64,000 nt of DNA from contig NZ_CP032829.1 of assembly GCF_003660165.1 (NCBI RefSeq), forward strand, positions 1,873,001-1,937,000, written 5' to 3'. Positions 27,346-36,120 of the stretch are shown piece after piece. Positions within the stretch are counted from its first letter, which is position 1. Every line of letters starts with the position of its first letter. This DNA comes from Sphingomonas paeninsulae. Its GTDB lineage: Bacteria > Pseudomonadota > Alphaproteobacteria > Sphingomonadales > Sphingomonadaceae. Below the pieces are notes generated by a model, which saw only the letters and a program-made list of their open reading frames with translations, was not told the origin of the DNA and did no database searches. The position numbers and the translations under genes are program-made.

Positions 27346-28407
27346 ATGGGCAATGATTCGGCTTCGATGCTGTCGGGCATTACGGTGTGCATCGCCGAGG
27401 ATCGCGCGAGTTGCGAGCCGGCGTTGCGTATTCTCGTCGCCAGCCTGACCCGTCGTTCTCCCGGTATCCGTGCGTTGCTGTTTTGCCCGAATGCCACGCC
27501 GTCTTTTGCAAAATGGATTTCCGACTTTCCGCATTGTAGCCTGAACCCCTGCGCGCTCGATGGTGTATGGACGAAATACGATATCAAGCCGCTGGCGTTG
27601 CTGACCGCGTTGCGGACCGGTGCGGACGATGTTCTCTGGATTGACTCGGACGTGCTCATTGCCCGCGATTTCCGCCCCGTATTTGCCGAGCTTTCGGTCG
27701 AAACGCTCGCCGTGACGGAAGAGGCGCTGAGTGGGGGACGTGCCGATCCCGACGGTATGCGCGCCCGCATGTGGGGGATGCCGGTTGGTCGCTCCCTTCC
27801 GTTCACGGCCAACACCGGCGTTATTCGCGTGACGACTGCCCACATCGAACTGCTGGAGGCGTGGCATGACCTTTTGCAAAGCCCGGAATATCGGGCGGCG
27901 CAGGCGGCACCCTGGTATGAGCGCGAGAGCCATCTGGCCGGGGATCAGGAAGTTCTGACGGCGCTGCTTTCGAGTAGCCGGTTTTCAGATATTCCGATCA
28001 GGTTCCTGCGGCGCGGGCCTGACATCGTCCAGTTTTTCGGCACGTCGGGTTATACCGTTGCCGAACGGATCGGTCATCTTCGCACCGGGCTGCCGTATTT
28101 CATACACTCGCAGGGTTTTCGACCATGGTGGCCGAGCGACGAGCCTGTGGTGGGATGGTCGGCGCGGTTCCGGGCGCTTTATAACGATATGTCGCCCTAT
28201 ACGACGCTTGCGCGGGGCTATGCCAGTTCGCTGGATTGTGACCGCTGGTTGTCGTCTCAATCGAAACACGGTCGCGCGCTTGCTGCGTTGACGCCCGATA
28301 ATGCGCCGCTGACCGGGCTGCCTCTGGCGCTGATCTCCGATACGGTGCGGATCGCCAAAACCGTTTCGGGCCGTTGGAAAAACCGGCTCGGCGCGAGACA
28401 ACCCTAG
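27346..28407 (+). CDS. Putative GT-A fold glycosyltransferase
   Basis: 353 residues from the ATG at 27346; the frame is open back to a GTG at 27307. The DxD-like metal site is VLWIDSDVLIARDF, preceded by YDIKPLALLTALR and followed by FTANTGVIRVTTAH and GDQEVLTALL, an arrangement seen in nucleotide-diphospho-sugar transferases of the GT8 kind. No membrane segment. It is divergent from the family 2 enzyme on the left and followed on the same strand by a methyltransferase. The substrate is unknown. Confidence 0.7.
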   Translation: MGNDSASMLSGITVCIAEDRASCEPALRILVASLTRRSPGIRALLFCPNATPSFAKWISDFPHCSLNPCALDGVWTKYDIKPLALLTALRTGADDVLWIDSDVLIARDFRPVFAELSVETLAVTEEALSGGRADPDGMRARMWGMPVGRSLPFTANTGVIRVTTAHIELLEAWHDLLQSPEYRAAQAAPWYERESHLAGDQEVLTALLSSSRFSDIPIRFLRRGPDIVQFFGTSGYTVAERIGHLRTGLPYFIHSQGFRPWWPSDEPVVGWSARFRALYNDMSPYTTLARGYASSLDCDRWLSSQSKHGRALAALTPDNAPLTGLPLALISDTVRIAKTVSGRWKNRLGARQP

Positions 28408-28517
28408 CGTTGCGCTTGTCATGCGACCTGCTGCCCGTTTTGGGTCAATGATATTCATTAGGATTCTGCTGTTATCGACATGCCGGGATGGGGCCGTTTT
28501 TTAGTGGGAACTGGGCA

Positions 28518-29219
28518 ATGATTATCGAAGAGTCACGTCTCGCTGCAGCGAAACAGTCAGGTGGGATTTCGAGTTCGGCAATTTACAATGCCGTTATCGC
28601 GGCTGCGGTCGATGCCAATCCCGCGCCGGCGACTATTCTCGATTTCGGAACGGGTAGTGGCCAGTTGCTGCCGGTCCTTGCCGATCATTTTCCGGGGGCG
28701 AAACTTCACGCGGCCGATATCATGGAACGACCCGCCGACTTGCCGGAATATGTAACCTGGCACCGCGGCGATCTTAACCACGAAGCGCCGATCGCCGCGG
28801 CCAGTTTCGAGATGGTGTTTGCTGTCGAAGTCATCGAGCATCTCGAAAATCCGCGCCACATGATCAGGGAAATCGCGCGATTGCTGACGCCAGGCGGCGT
28901 CGCAATCATGTCGACACCCAACACGGGCAGTATCCGTTCGATCGTCACATTTGCGGCGCGGGGCCATCACGCGCAATTCGACGACAGCAATTACCCCGCG
29001 CACATCACACCGATGGGAGAGGTGGATTTTGCCCGGATCGGAAACGAAGCGGGCCTTAAATGCGAGCGGTTCTTCTACACCGCCACGGGAATGGTACCGA
29101 AGCTGCTTTCGCTGCGCTGGCAGGATTTGCCGCTGGTCGGAAAATCACTGCGCGGGCGAAGGTTTAGCGATAATTTCGGTGTGTTGTTTCGCAAGCCGAT
29201 CGACGCCCGGCTAATTTAG
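28518..29219 (+). CDS. Class I SAM-dependent methyltransferase
   Basis: 233 residues from the ATG at 28518 (behind GGGAA); an ATG at 28488 is also in frame. SAM-binding motif I is ILDFGTGSGQLLPVLADHF, motif II AADIMERP, then FEMVFAVEVIEHLENPRHM and LLTPGGVAIMSTPNTGS, as in UbiE/type 11 enzymes. In an EPS locus it probably methylates a sugar or the end of the chain, but no feature fixes the substrate. About 110 bases separate it from the exporter gene. Confidence 0.82.
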   Translation: MIIEESRLAAAKQSGGISSSAIYNAVIAAAVDANPAPATILDFGTGSGQLLPVLADHFPGAKLHAADIMERPADLPEYVTWHRGDLNHEAPIAAASFEMVFAVEVIEHLENPRHMIREIARLLTPGGVAIMSTPNTGSIRSIVTFAARGHHAQFDDSNYPAHITPMGEVDFARIGNEAGLKCERFFYTATGMVPKLLSLRWQDLPLVGKSLRGRRFSDNFGVLFRKPIDARLI

Positions 29220-29328
29220 CGCGGGTTCATCATTGGTCATTATACTAGTCCTTGCCGCCGCCGTTGGTGAAAGCTAACGGACGGACAGCAGGTTTTACGC
29301 CTAATAAGTTTTCGGAGGTCGAAAGAAC

Positions 29329-29919
29329 ATGTCAAGATCGTTAGTCACATCGATCATGATGTTGTCACTGTTGATCCCGTCAGCATGCGCAGCATCAGCG
29401 TCGTCGCCCCAAGTTGCTTCGCCCTCATCCGCTACAGCGGCTGTCGCGACCGACAACGAATACACGCTGGCACCGGGCGACAAGGTTCGCGTCATCGTGT
29501 TCGGCGAGGAAACGCTGACCGGTGAATATGTCATCACCAGCGGCGGCAACTTGAGCTTCCCGCTGGTCGGTAACATGAAAGTGACCGACAAGACGGTCGA
29601 GCAGGTTCAGGTCGCGCTCGCCGCCGCTCTGGCCGACGGCTATGTCAACAACCCGCGCGTGAACATCCAGGTCATATCATTCCGCCCATTCTATATCCTT
29701 GGCGAAGTGAACCGTCCGGGCGAATATCCGGTATCGACCGGATTGACGTTGCAACAGGCTGTGGCGTCGGCGGGCGGATACACATACCGCGCAAACCTGA
29801 AGCGGGCTTATCTGAAGCGGGCCAATGATACGGAGGAAAAGCTGCTTATCGTGAAGTCGAGCGGCCCCGTCATCATTCGTGCAGGCGACACCATCCGTAT
29901 CGGCGAACGACACTTTTAA
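29329..29919 (+). CDS. Polysaccharide export outer-membrane protein (Wza/GumB type)
   Basis: 196 residues. The N-terminal signal MLSLLIPSACAASASS contains a cysteine but no good lipobox. The poly_export domain follows: YTLAPGDKVRVIVFGEETLT, LSFPLVGNMKVTDKTVEQVQ, NNPRVNIQVISFRPFYILGE, then one SLBB-like repeat (GEVNRPGEYPVSTGLTLQQA). It forms the periplasmic/outer-membrane channel that works with the chain-length kinase. The short length without a C-terminal helix resembles GumB rather than E. coli Wza, and may be why the locus also has a separate beta-barrel. The ribosome site GGAGG is 10 bases upstream. Confidence 0.9.
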   Translation: MSRSLVTSIMMLSLLIPSACAASASSPQVASPSSATAAVATDNEYTLAPGDKVRVIVFGEETLTGEYVITSGGNLSFPLVGNMKVTDKTVEQVQVALAAALADGYVNNPRVNIQVISFRPFYILGEVNRPGEYPVSTGLTLQQAVASAGGYTYRANLKRAYLKRANDTEEKLLIVKSSGPVIIRAGDTIRIGERHF

Positions 29920-29990
29920 GAGCGGCCGGAGGGCCTACCGGCCAATCGCCGTGCGTGACGATAATGCGCTGACTTTTATTTCGGAAACTT

Positions 29991-30021
29991 CAGCCGGTTA
30001 CGGTGCCACCGTAACCGGCTG
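29991..30021. terminator. Hairpin between the export gene and epsD
   Basis: A perfect 14-base-pair stem with a 3-base loop (CAGCCGGTTACGGT and its complement) lies 71 bases after the export gene and 7 bases beyond the end of the convergent epsD. There is no clean U-tract on either side. The position fits a shared terminator. Confidence 0.7.
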
Positions 30022-30028
30022 ACGAACT

Positions 30029-30895
30029 CTATTTGCCGGCGACGGGTTTGTAGGCGGCGTCATAATCGATTTTTGCCGACTTACGCAGATTGGCAATCGC
30101 ATCGGTAACCGTCTTGTTCATACGCTGGCGATTTAGCGCTTCGGTTGCAGGCGCAGTCCAGGTGTCGGCAGGTGTAACGGCAGCCGTTCGACCGGTAATC
30201 GCGCTGATATAGGTGATGCCGCCAGTCGACAGATCAAACAGAGCGCCGTTAGCCAGTTTCGTCATCTGCACCGCAACAGACGGGTCCACAGTTCCCGTAT
30301 CCAGTATCGCGTTACCGCGCTTTGCCGGTGTCCCGTCGGCCTTTAATTTTGTCTCCACAGCCGAGATCGATCCGAGCGCGGCCAGTGCCTTTATCTGCTT
30401 CGGATCGGGGGGAGTCGGGAATCCGACCTGATCCAGCGTTAACTTCTCACGACCGGCAAAGAGCGTCGGGTTGTCAGCGATGAACTTCTGCACGTCCGCT
30501 GGCGTGGGAGTAGTTGGCGTACCAGCCAGTTTGCGCAATGCCAGAGTCGCCAGTAACGACTGTTCAAGCTGGCGACGGCGAGCCACATAATCGGGGCCGC
30601 GATCAAGCCCCTGTTTGCGGGCATAATCGGCCAGCAAATTACGCTGAATGACGCGATCGAGCATTGCGGGCGCAATTTTCTGAAAATCCGTGCCCGCCGG
30701 AGCACCATTCGCTTCGGCTTCAGCGCGAAGTTCCTGTTGTGTGATTTCTTCGGAATTCACAACGGCAACGACTTGCCCGCCAGTTTTTTTCTCACAGCCG
30801 GCCAGTGTGGCAAGGGCAATCAGCGAAATGCCTGCCATCCACAGTACTCTGCGGCCAACGGTGTCGTTTGACTTATCTTTAGGGGTCTTGAGCAT
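30029..30895 (-). CDS. epsD: EpsD-family peptidyl-prolyl isomerase lipoprotein
   Basis: 288 residues. The lipobox LATLAGC after a membrane-type signal makes it a lipoprotein with Cys34 as the lipid site. The remainder matches the EpsD family linked to exosortase-type EPS loci: VVAVVNSEEITQQELRAE, DRVIQRNLLADYARKQGL and a parvulin-like half that is poorly conserved (LTLDQVGFPTPPDPKQ). A strong AGGAGG precedes the ATG. It probably helps fold or assemble the export proteins in the periplasm; the role is inferred from the family's locus association. Confidence 0.85.
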   Translation of the reverse strand: MLKTPKDKSNDTVGRRVLWMAGISLIALATLAGCEKKTGGQVVAVVNSEEITQQELRAEAEANGAPAGTDFQKIAPAMLDRVIQRNLLADYARKQGLDRGPDYVARRRQLEQSLLATLALRKLAGTPTTPTPADVQKFIADNPTLFAGREKLTLDQVGFPTPPDPKQIKALAALGSISAVETKLKADGTPAKRGNAILDTGTVDPSVAVQMTKLANGALFDLSTGGITYISAITGRTAAVTPADTWTAPATEALNRQRMNKTVTDAIANLRKSAKIDYDAAYKPVAGK

Positions 30896-31126
30896 TATGC
30901 CTCCTCCTGTCAGGTCGTCTGCGTCGAATATGGCGCGCCTTTATCAGTGCCTTGCGATGAAACGAACCCCTGCGAAATACAAGAGAGTTCCCTTTCCGGG
31001 AATCCGGCCCTTTTCGGGATTTCAAGGCGATAGGGGCCGTGGATGCTTGACAAATTTCCGAGTGAACCTCACCAAAAAGTTTAGCCGTTTCGCCGGGAAA
31101 GAAAACGGGGACCGGGGTTGGAGAAT

Positions 31127-31996
31127 ATGATGATGAACCGCAGCCGGCAACGCAGAGGTGAGCTTGCCAAATTTACCGTGTTTTCCATCTGGATCGCGGT
31201 GGTTTCGATCGTGCTTCTCTGGGAGGCTTCGCACTATACTGGTGTGATGGCTGTGTTTAGCGAATGGCAATATAATGCCATCGGTCGACACTATCCGACG
31301 TTCAATTACGTACTGCTTGTCTTTTTGTGCGGCTTGCCGGGCTTTCTGCTTTTCTTTCGTCCCCGGAAAAGATCATCAGTCTCGCGTGACGGCTTTGTCA
31401 CGGTGCGGTCGGCAAAAATCTTTATGCGCGCAATTTTCGGTGTTGCTGTCGGCCTGGCAATCGCATGTCTGGTTGTGCTGGTGGCGAGTTTGTTTTTGCC
31501 AAACGGATCGGGTCCCGTTCAGCAAATTGCGCTCAGCCAGTCGCTTGGCGCGCTCCCGCATGAGGGGCAGACAGTCCTATCCGGACAGATAATATATGAG
31601 CGCACCGCTGGGTTTGACGAAGATCTGATCGTGACCCGCCGCAATTCGCGATATGCGCCGATCGTGCCGCCGGGTGACCAGGCGAAAGATCTTCAGTTTT
31701 TCGTGCAATTGCCCCCGGTCAACGACGCTGATCGTTCCGGCATGGCTTCTATGACGGGCATTCTGAAGCAAAACGGCTTGCCGGGCGCTCTGGTCCGACT
31801 GTTTCGCTACGCCGGTTATCGTGTCGAAAACCCCCACTTCGTCCTCTTCGCTGACGCAGCGACGATGCGCTGGCCGTATCTGCTGACGGCGTTTCAGCTT
31901 GGTTTCGGCGCGTTGCTGGCCGCAGTGGTGGGACTTTTGCAGCGGCGTCGGGTTTCGCGCCTCCGCGTGGCGCGAAAGTCGTTTCAGACCAGTTAA
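31127..31996 (+). CDS. Membrane protein of unknown function in the EPS/exosortase locus
   Basis: About 289 residues starting at one of three consecutive ATG codons behind GGAG. Predicted helices are near residues 15-37 (FTVFSIWIAVVSIVLLWEAS), 62-80, 100-125 and 255-277, the last followed by RRRVSRLRVAR. A soluble loop of about 125 residues between the third and fourth helices (IIYERTAGFDEDLIVTRRNS) should face the periplasm. No family is recognised. It stands alone between epsD and the aspartic protease gene. Confidence 0.6.
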   Translation: MMMNRSRQRRGELAKFTVFSIWIAVVSIVLLWEASHYTGVMAVFSEWQYNAIGRHYPTFNYVLLVFLCGLPGFLLFFRPRKRSSVSRDGFVTVRSAKIFMRAIFGVAVGLAIACLVVLVASLFLPNGSGPVQQIALSQSLGALPHEGQTVLSGQIIYERTAGFDEDLIVTRRNSRYAPIVPPGDQAKDLQFFVQLPPVNDADRSGMASMTGILKQNGLPGALVRLFRYAGYRVENPHFVLFADAATMRWPYLLTAFQLGFGALLAAVVGLLQRRRVSRLRVARKSFQTS

Positions 31997-32050
31997 TGAA
32001 TTTACGGCCGCGTTAGGATAGCTTTAACGTCCGGGGACTAACCCGGTCAT

Positions 32051-32602
32051 ATGCTTCGCGTCACATTACTTTCGGCGATTCTGGCGGTTACCACCGCGGG
32101 ATCTGCGCCCGAGGCGATGATCGAACGATTCATCGCTTCCGCCTCGCCGATCGATTCAGATCGTGGATTGGGGCAAGCTGTGACGCAGCCCGAAGTTCAG
32201 ACATCTATTGCTCCATTCGCAACGGCCCCAAGCTCTACGGTGTCAGGCTCAACGGTCGTTCGACAGGCCAGTGATGGTCTGTTCTATGTGGACGCCCGTG
32301 TGAACGGGGAGCGTGTGCATTTCGTTATCGATACCGGCGCAAGCCTCGTCGTTCTGAACGCCAGCGATGCCGCCCGAACAGGGGTCGGCGCTTCATCATC
32401 ACATGTCCATGTCGAAACCGCAGCGGGGGCATCATCGATGCAGCGTGCACGGATCGAGGATATGTCGGTGGCGGGCCAATCAATGAAAGGCGTCGATGCC
32501 GTAATCATGCGCGATAATTTGAAAGTCTCGCTTCTCGGCCAAAGCGCACTGGCTCAGTTGGATTCAGTCTCTTTCAAGGGCAGTCGACTGAAACTGAACT
32601 GA
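32051..32602 (+). CDS. Retropepsin-like aspartic protease, secreted
   Basis: 183 residues with an N-terminal signal (LRVTLLSAILAVTTAGSAP). The catalytic strand is VHFVIDTGASLVVLNASDAA with Asp94 in the D-T-G triad, preceded by GLFYVDARVNGE and ending in SLLGQSALAQLDSVSF, the pattern of the bacterial TIGR02281-type clan AA proteases. One copy of the triad is present, so the enzyme must work as a dimer. It sits among PEP-CTERM genes and its 3' end overlaps the convergent PEP-CTERM gene by 49 bases. The substrate is unknown. Confidence 0.85.
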   Translation: MLRVTLLSAILAVTTAGSAPEAMIERFIASASPIDSDRGLGQAVTQPEVQTSIAPFATAPSSTVSGSTVVRQASDGLFYVDARVNGERVHFVIDTGASLVVLNASDAARTGVGASSSHVHVETAAGASSMQRARIEDMSVAGQSMKGVDAVIMRDNLKVSLLGQSALAQLDSVSFKGSRLKLN

Positions 32603-33186
32603 CGCCGCCGCAGAGTTGCGCCAGCGAAAAGAAATCCGACAATCAACATCGACCAGGTTGCCGGTTCAGGAACAGCCGGAACTATTCCGCCGCTTGTGGA
32701 TGTATTCGTTCCACCGGTTGTGGTCCCGCCGGTCGTCGTTCCGCCAGTGGTGGAACTTGTCTGACCGATTGGCGCGGATGGGCCAGTTGCGAGTGGGTTG
32801 ATCCCGGGTGGAGAAAATGGAAATCCGCTGCCGCCCGAAGAATCGGCAGGCAGTGAATTTGAAGAAATCGCAGCCGGTGCATTATCGGGAGCGCCGATTC
32901 CGGCAAAGGCAGGATCGGGCGCTATTACGCCCGGAGGCGCGGCTGCTGCCGGCCCGAAAGCGGGATTGGACGACCGTGGCGACGCGAATGCAGAAGGCGT
33001 TCGATCGACAATGAAATTTATCGGGAAGAAGCCAGGAACATCGGTTGGCACGGCGGCGCTGAATGCCTTGATGTCGCCGGGTGTAATGAACAGAGCGCGC
33101 TCGTTACGCGGAGCAAGAGACAAAACCAGTGCGACGCCCGACAAACCGAGGGCGATCATCCGCTGCCGACGGTGATTATCAATCAC
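32554..33186 (-). CDS. PEP-CTERM sorting-signal protein with Thr/Gly-rich repeats
   Basis: About 210 residues from a GTG at 33186, which gives a basic start (HRRQR) ahead of the hydrophobic MIALGLSGVALVLSLAP; an ATG at 33159 is the other choice. The middle is Pro/Ala/Ser-rich and then has three TTGG repeats (GGTTTGGTTTGGT). The sorting signal is VPEPATWSMLIVGFLFAGAT followed by LRRRQ: the PEP motif, a helix and a basic cluster. An extra tail of about 15 residues follows the arginines, which is longer than usual. It should be processed by the exosortase encoded 3 kb away. The 3' end overlaps the protease gene. Confidence 0.78.
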   Translation of the reverse strand: MIDNHRRQRMIALGLSGVALVLSLAPRNERALFITPGDIKAFSAAVPTDVPGFFPINFIVDRTPSAFASPRSSNPAFGPAAAAPPGVIAPDPAFAGIGAPDNAPAAISSNSLPADSSGGSGFPFSPPGINPLATGPSAPIGQTSSTTGGTTTGGTTTGGTNTSTSGGIVPAVPEPATWSMLIVGFLFAGATLRRRQFSFSRLPLKETESN

Positions 33187-33362
33187 AAAATTAGCTTGAG
33201 TCGCCACGGTTGCATCTGCTCCTAATTGACAACCTAATACGCGATAGAACGCACATGGCAAACGCCGTATCGCGGAAAAACCACATACTGGCGACGCAGA
33301 AGCTAAGTCTTGTGCCAAATCGGTACTTGAAGAATGCCGGTTGCGATCTAGAGTTCACAGCG

Positions 33363-34031
33363 ATGAGAATATTAAAACAGCACTCCGTGATCGAAATAAC
33401 GCGGGCCGCATCGATCGCTGGGATGCTCCTACTGACATCGTGTGGCGCGTCGTTACCCGCGCAAGGCGATGCGGAACAAGTGTCACACGCGCTCCTGAAA
33501 ACACTGACCTCGAATGGCGAGACGATCTGCGTAGACAGTACGACTCAGGGAGAGCCGCTCGCGATCTTCCGAACGATGCTGACTGCGCCTGATCCGGCAC
33601 GCCGCCCGCTGGCATGGCATGAACCCGGTCCGCTCAGAACAGGGAGAGACGTGACCAATCGCCAGCTCGTTGCTGCCGAATTTCGCGGCGAGCATGTTGA
33701 ATTGCCGGAATATGGTGCGGCTGAAAACGTTTTGCCGGTGCTGCTCCAATTGCACCTGAATGCTCTTGCCCGAGAAGTGGCATTCATACCAAGCGATGCG
33801 CCGACTTCGCTGAAAGGTGACGCCGATGTACCAAGAGCGCGCGTTCGGTGGTGGATTTTCAATCGTTTCGATCGGTCATGTGGACCGATTTACACGCTGT
33901 CGAAGCCAATTGTGATTCGCGATGCCGCGTTCATTTCCGTGATGGCTGGGCACGAAGGCAGCACATATGCGCTGCGCAAAGTCGATAAGGTTTGGGCGCC
34001 AATGGCAAAATGGACCAATTGGCTGTATTAA
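33363..34031 (+). CDS. Lipoprotein of unknown function
   Basis: 222 residues from the ATG at 33363. The lipobox LLTSC lies after a hydrophobic stretch (ASIAGMLLL). The mature protein has no recognised domain; RVRWWIFNRFDRSCGPIYTL and EGSTYALRKVDKVW look like a small beta domain with one further cysteine. The open frame continues upstream to 33210 but that part does not look coding. It sits between the two PEP-CTERM genes, so a role in the sorting module is possible. Confidence 0.6.
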   Translation: MRILKQHSVIEITRAASIAGMLLLTSCGASLPAQGDAEQVSHALLKTLTSNGETICVDSTTQGEPLAIFRTMLTAPDPARRPLAWHEPGPLRTGRDVTNRQLVAAEFRGEHVELPEYGAAENVLPVLLQLHLNALAREVAFIPSDAPTSLKGDADVPRARVRWWIFNRFDRSCGPIYTLSKPIVIRDAAFISVMAGHEGSTYALRKVDKVWAPMAKWTNWLY

Positions 34032-34369
34032 TTTGGTAGCATGGTGGTTGCCGGCGAGGTTTTGACTTCGCGGGGTTTGCCCCCGCCCGGATCGCCGAAA
34101 TCAGCCATTTACCGGGGGCCGACACTCGCGGTGCAGCATTGAGTTTGTTCCCTGATAACGTTGGGAAATTTCCCCTGTCGGGCGACCTGTTTCATATTGG
34201 GACCAAGGCAAACTTTCGTAGACTCAAGCGTTAATTTTCTGTTACTCCACGAATCAAGGTCGAAAAGAAAAAGTAATTGAGGGTCTATTAGGCGTTCGAA
34301 TGATGCTCTGCTTCTGTGGAGTGCCGTGTGATTTATCTCCGCTGAGGCGGAAATTAGGGGTTTTAGACG
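34032..34369. other. Intergenic region ahead of the second PEP-CTERM gene
   Basis: 338 bases without a convincing gene, lower in G+C than its surroundings. It contains a 6-base-pair GC hairpin (34070-34075 with 34081-34086) about 40 bases after the lipoprotein stop, which may end that transcript, and a 5-base-pair stem (34338-34342 with 34347-34351) in the probable 5' leader of the PEP-CTERM gene, where AGGGG serves as ribosome site. I looked for a -24/-12 (sigma-54) promoter, as some PEP-CTERM systems use one, and did not find it. Confidence 0.5.
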
Positions 34370-35044
34370 ATGCGGAATTATCTCTTATCAGCGGTGGTCG
34401 TAGCTGCTGCAGCCGTCGCTCCTGCTCAGGCGACGACGGTCCCAACGATCATCTTCACGGCCAATACATTTACGCTCCCTTCTTATGTGACGGGTTCGAC
34501 TACCATCCAGAACTTTGAAAGTTTTGCTGCCGGTCATCAATTTCCCGGGACTACGGGTGCCAACCCAAGTTCAAAGACCGGCAACGTAAGCGTTGAACAA
34601 GGTTCAGTTCCGAATCAGTTCCTTGCTCCGGATCCAAGCTCGACCAATAAATATCTGTCGATAGCGGGCGGCACATATACCGTGTCTTTTGCCCCGGCTC
34701 AGGTATTCTCGTTCGTTTTAGGGTCGTTGGATCGCTACAATTCGGTAACGCTGACATTTGCTAATGGCACGAGCCAGATTCTTAATGGTGCCGGGATCAT
34801 CGGTCAGACGGATCCGGGCGGCAGCCCGAACTTCGGTCTGTCCGGTCGGGTTACTTATGACATGGGCGGTGGCTCGGCGATCGTAAAGGCTGTATTCGGT
34901 TCGACGCAGGCGGCGTTTGAAATCGATAATCTCGTAACTGCGGCTCCAGAGCCTGCAACATGGGGCATGATGATCCTCGGCTTCGGCCTTGCCGGTGCTC
35001 AGCTTCGTTCACGTCGCCGCAGCGCAAAGCTCGCTGTCGCTTAA
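34370..35044 (+). CDS. PEP-CTERM sorting-signal protein
   Basis: 224 residues. Signal peptide: YLLSAVVVAAAAVAPAQAT. The mature part is a beta-rich domain of low complexity (FTANTFTLPSYVTGSTTIQN, VTLTFANGTSQILNG). The C-terminal signal is APEPATWGMMILGFGLAGAQ followed by LRSRRR, a textbook PEP-CTERM of the PEPATWGMMI type common in sphingomonads. The exosortase should cut near the PEP and release or transfer the protein to the cell surface. It has its own strong terminator, so it is probably transcribed alone and at high level. Confidence 0.9.
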   Translation: MRNYLLSAVVVAAAAVAPAQATTVPTIIFTANTFTLPSYVTGSTTIQNFESFAAGHQFPGTTGANPSSKTGNVSVEQGSVPNQFLAPDPSSTNKYLSIAGGTYTVSFAPAQVFSFVLGSLDRYNSVTLTFANGTSQILNGAGIIGQTDPGGSPNFGLSGRVTYDMGGGSAIVKAVFGSTQAAFEIDNLVTAAPEPATWGMMILGFGLAGAQLRSRRRSAKLAVA

Positions 35045-35062
35045 TTTGCGATAGTCGATTAC

Positions 35063-35100
35063 AAGAAGGGCACGGTCTCCATAGAGACCGTGCCCTTCTT
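35063..35100 (+). terminator. Rho-independent terminator of the PEP-CTERM gene
   Basis: A perfect 17-base-pair stem (35063-35079 and 35084-35100) closes a CATA loop 18 bases after the stop. The right arm ends in CTTCTT and continues CGTTTG. It is the strongest hairpin in the sorting module. Confidence 0.85.
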
Positions 35101-35168
35101 CGTTTGGGGATGCCCTGAACGGCTGATTTTAGTGTCGCGACGTTGCGATGCCTTATGGCGGAGTGGTC

Positions 35169-35420
35169 ATGTCAACGGTTTTCGATTTTCTTTCGATTGC
35201 AATCTTTGCCGGGTTGATCGTGCTGTTTCTTCAGCGGTCGGTTGGTGAGACAACTCCCGACGATCATTTATGGCAGTATCTTGTGGCGGCGGTCGGTTGT
35301 GCGCTGGCCAATTATCTCGGGAACGCGGGCTGGACGATCGGCGCGGTTCTGGTGATCGGCGCGACCTTGGCCTTCATATTTTACATTCTGCGTCCGTTCC
35401 CGAACTTTCCGCCGCGCTAA
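35169..35420 (+). CDS. Small membrane protein, probable XrtV sorting-system accessory protein
   Basis: 83 residues from the ATG at 35169, which has GGAG six bases upstream. Three hydrophobic helices: FDFLSIAIFAGLIVLFLQ, YLVAAVGCALANYLGNAG and GAVLVIGATLAFIFYIL, ending with PFPNFPPR. Small proteins of this kind accompany exosortase V in sphingomonads; I recall the family by pattern only. It ends one base from the convergent epsI. A role next to the exosortase in the inner membrane is inferred. Confidence 0.7.
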   Translation: MSTVFDFLSIAIFAGLIVLFLQRSVGETTPDDHLWQYLVAAVGCALANYLGNAGWTIGAVLVIGATLAFIFYILRPFPNFPPR

Positions 35421-35421
35421 C

Positions 35422-36120
35422 TTATCCGAGCAGGATCGTACGGCCGGCTGCAGATGCAGACTGCACCATTTCGCTGGCAAACTTAGCAATGGCGGTATCG
35501 CTCGCTGGAATATCGCCACCCAGTGTAGAAATGCGGACGAGCAATCCATCGGGAATTACGCCGCTAAACACGCCGGCGAAGATCGCCGCATATTCTTCAG
35601 CGGTGTTGCGCGGGAAGCTGCGTGATATCCGGGTCCAGTAAACGATCCGTTCAATGCGATCGTCGCGGCTCGCCGTAAAACGCCGCGCATGAACTTCCTG
35701 ACCCCGGAAAAACTCGAAATTCAGCTCGGTAAAGTCGGACAGCTTGAAACCTTGCCCCGGATAGCAGGTCTCAGGTCGGTGAAGCTGTAAGCTTCCGCCC
35801 TGAGTACTGCCATAGGCAAGTAACAGCATGATCGACGGCAAACCGGGCGCATCATAAACGCGCGTCAATACCTGATCATAGCCATCGACAGGTTCGCCCT
35901 CATCCTCGCGCGCGACGATGACGCCGGCGGGCGATGTATAGCGCCACGGTCCAATCTCGGTTGCGATCAGCGCGCCCAACTTCTGCTTTGCCAAACGATG
36001 TTCCGCCCGGCGGGGGGTTGCCGCATAAGCGCCCACCGCCGTGATCGCCATTGCGCCACCGACGAGAATGGCGCGTCGGGTCAGGATTGGGCCGCGGCCT
36101 GACTTTATTTCACTGGTCAT
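35422..36120 (-). CDS. epsI: Exosortase-associated protein EpsI
   Basis: 232 residues from the ATG at 36120. The N-terminus is TRRAILVGGAMAITAVGAYA, a signal/anchor with a twin-arginine-like start. The periplasmic domain shows the EpsI pattern: IGPWRYTSPAGVIV, YDQVLTRVYDAPGLPSIML, QGGSLQLHRPETCYPGQGF with the conserved H-R-P-E-x-C-Y-P, and IVYWTRISRSF. EpsI is found with or fused to exosortases in EPS loci. The start overlaps the exosortase stop by four bases, so both are made from one mRNA. An open frame extending to 36423 runs through the exosortase gene and is not used. Confidence 0.9.
   Translation of the reverse strand: MTSEIKSGRGPILTRRAILVGGAMAITAVGAYAATPRRAEHRLAKQKLGALIATEIGPWRYTSPAGVIVAREDEGEPVDGYDQVLTRVYDAPGLPSIMLLLAYGSTQGGSLQLHRPETCYPGQGFKLSDFTELNFEFFRGQEVHARRFTASRDDRIERIVYWTRISRSFPRNTAEEYAAIFAGVFSGVIPDGLLVRISTLGGDIPASDTAIAKFASEMVQSASAAGRTILLG

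Noticed and set aside
34032-34369. Sigma-54 (-24/-12) promoter expected for PEP-CTERM regulation
   Set aside because: No TGGCAC-N5-TTGC-like element with correct spacing was found.
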